64,000 nt of DNA, taken from the NCBI GenBank assembly GCA_029204225.1, contig CM055095.1, positions 76,323,431 to 76,387,430 on the forward strand. The letters run 5' to 3'. The notes below the pieces were generated by a model. It worked only from the letters and a program-made list of their open reading frames with translations. It was not told the DNA's origin and ran no database searches. Each line of letters begins with the position of its first letter. The first letter of the stretch is position 1. Origin of the DNA: Diphasiastrum complanatum. Taxonomy: Eukaryota > Streptophyta > Lycopodiopsida > Lycopodiales > Lycopodiaceae. Positions 63,864-64,000 of this stretch are shown one piece after another. The translations under genes were made by a program, and so were the position numbers.

Positions 63864-64000
63864 AAGATAAGAGCGTGAATTTCTCTCTAACAAAGGCAGC
63901 AGCCTCATAGGCTTCCTTTTTGGCATACAGACTCTGAAGAAGCAGTGCATGTTTCAAAGGTCCACTTGTCTGGAAATCCATGGTCTGCACATTTTGAAGG
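63864..64000 (-). CDS. Candidate exon at the window edge, unrecognised host gene
   Basis: An open minus-strand frame enters from the window edge: NVQTMDFQTSGPLKHALLLQ, SLYAKKEAYEAAAFVREKFT. The alternating helical pattern (KKEAYEAAAFVREKF) looks like a real protein, possibly a helical-repeat type. No confident donor is seen. A GTTAGAGAG after EAAAF is possible. Orientation agrees with the other three candidate exons, so I group them as one gene upstream of DPB2 on the minus strand. Confidence 0.4.

Overview
This is nuclear DNA of a land plant. The evidence is split genes with GT-AG introns, several plant-type LTR retrotransposon lineages (chromodomain Ty3, Tat/Athila-like Ty3, several Ty1/copia), a large hAT DNA transposon, and a decayed insertion of plastid psbD/psbC DNA. 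The long TE-filled introns would suit a large plant genome such as a gymnosperm; that is inference, and the species cannot be read from the window.

Host genes: exons 1-4 of DPB2/POLE2 (second subunit of DNA polymerase epsilon) lie on the minus strand at 18061-14554. The four exons join in phase into 201 codons. The rest of the gene would lie to the left, beyond transposons that fill intron 4 and reach the window edge. At the right end (about 62.7-64.0 kb) minus-strand segments look like exons of a second host gene that I do not recognise.

Layout. 1-5217: decayed chromodomain Ty3 element with its 3' LTR, inserted into hAT copy 1. 5218-8083: hAT copy 1, truncated, with a Tat leader fragment replacing part of it. 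8084-8116: (TA)n. 8117-14332: hAT copy 2 in opposite orientation, nearly complete, with a four-exon transposase gene and a small convergent gene. 14554-18061: DPB2 exons; intron 1 is a degenerate ~120-bp tandem array that repeats the exon-1 splice donor. 18429-18722: inverted-repeat element. About 19.2-21.99 kb: decayed second Ty3 element, cut by a very young copia element (21993-28232, TSD AACAC). 28.2-30.1 kb: degraded unique DNA with a zinc-finger fragment.

The centre is a Russian-doll nest resolved by target-site duplications. A copia LTR beginning at 30132 was hit by a Tat/Athila-like Ty3 element (30146-52458, TSD TTACA). That element was hit by copia-2 (35035-47226, TSD TGGGA), which was hit by a solo LTR (39810-40464, TSD AAAAG) and by copia-3 (41110-46901, TSD TCTAT). 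Copia-3 carries another solo LTR (45094-45794, TSD AACTA). LTR divergence judged by eye (Tat and copia-2 about 5%, copia-3 about 2%, copia-1 about 0.5%) agrees with the nesting order.

52.5-54.8 kb: remains of the outer copia element. 55.0-58.3 kb: another decayed copia element, cut off by a second copy of the inverted-repeat element. 58.7-64 kb: AT-rich DNA with a 61-bp tandem duplication, the plastid-derived piece (61102-61447) and the candidate host exons. No retrotransposon seen here is intact. The hAT copy 2 is the most unusual element, and the DPB2 exons are the most solid host genes.
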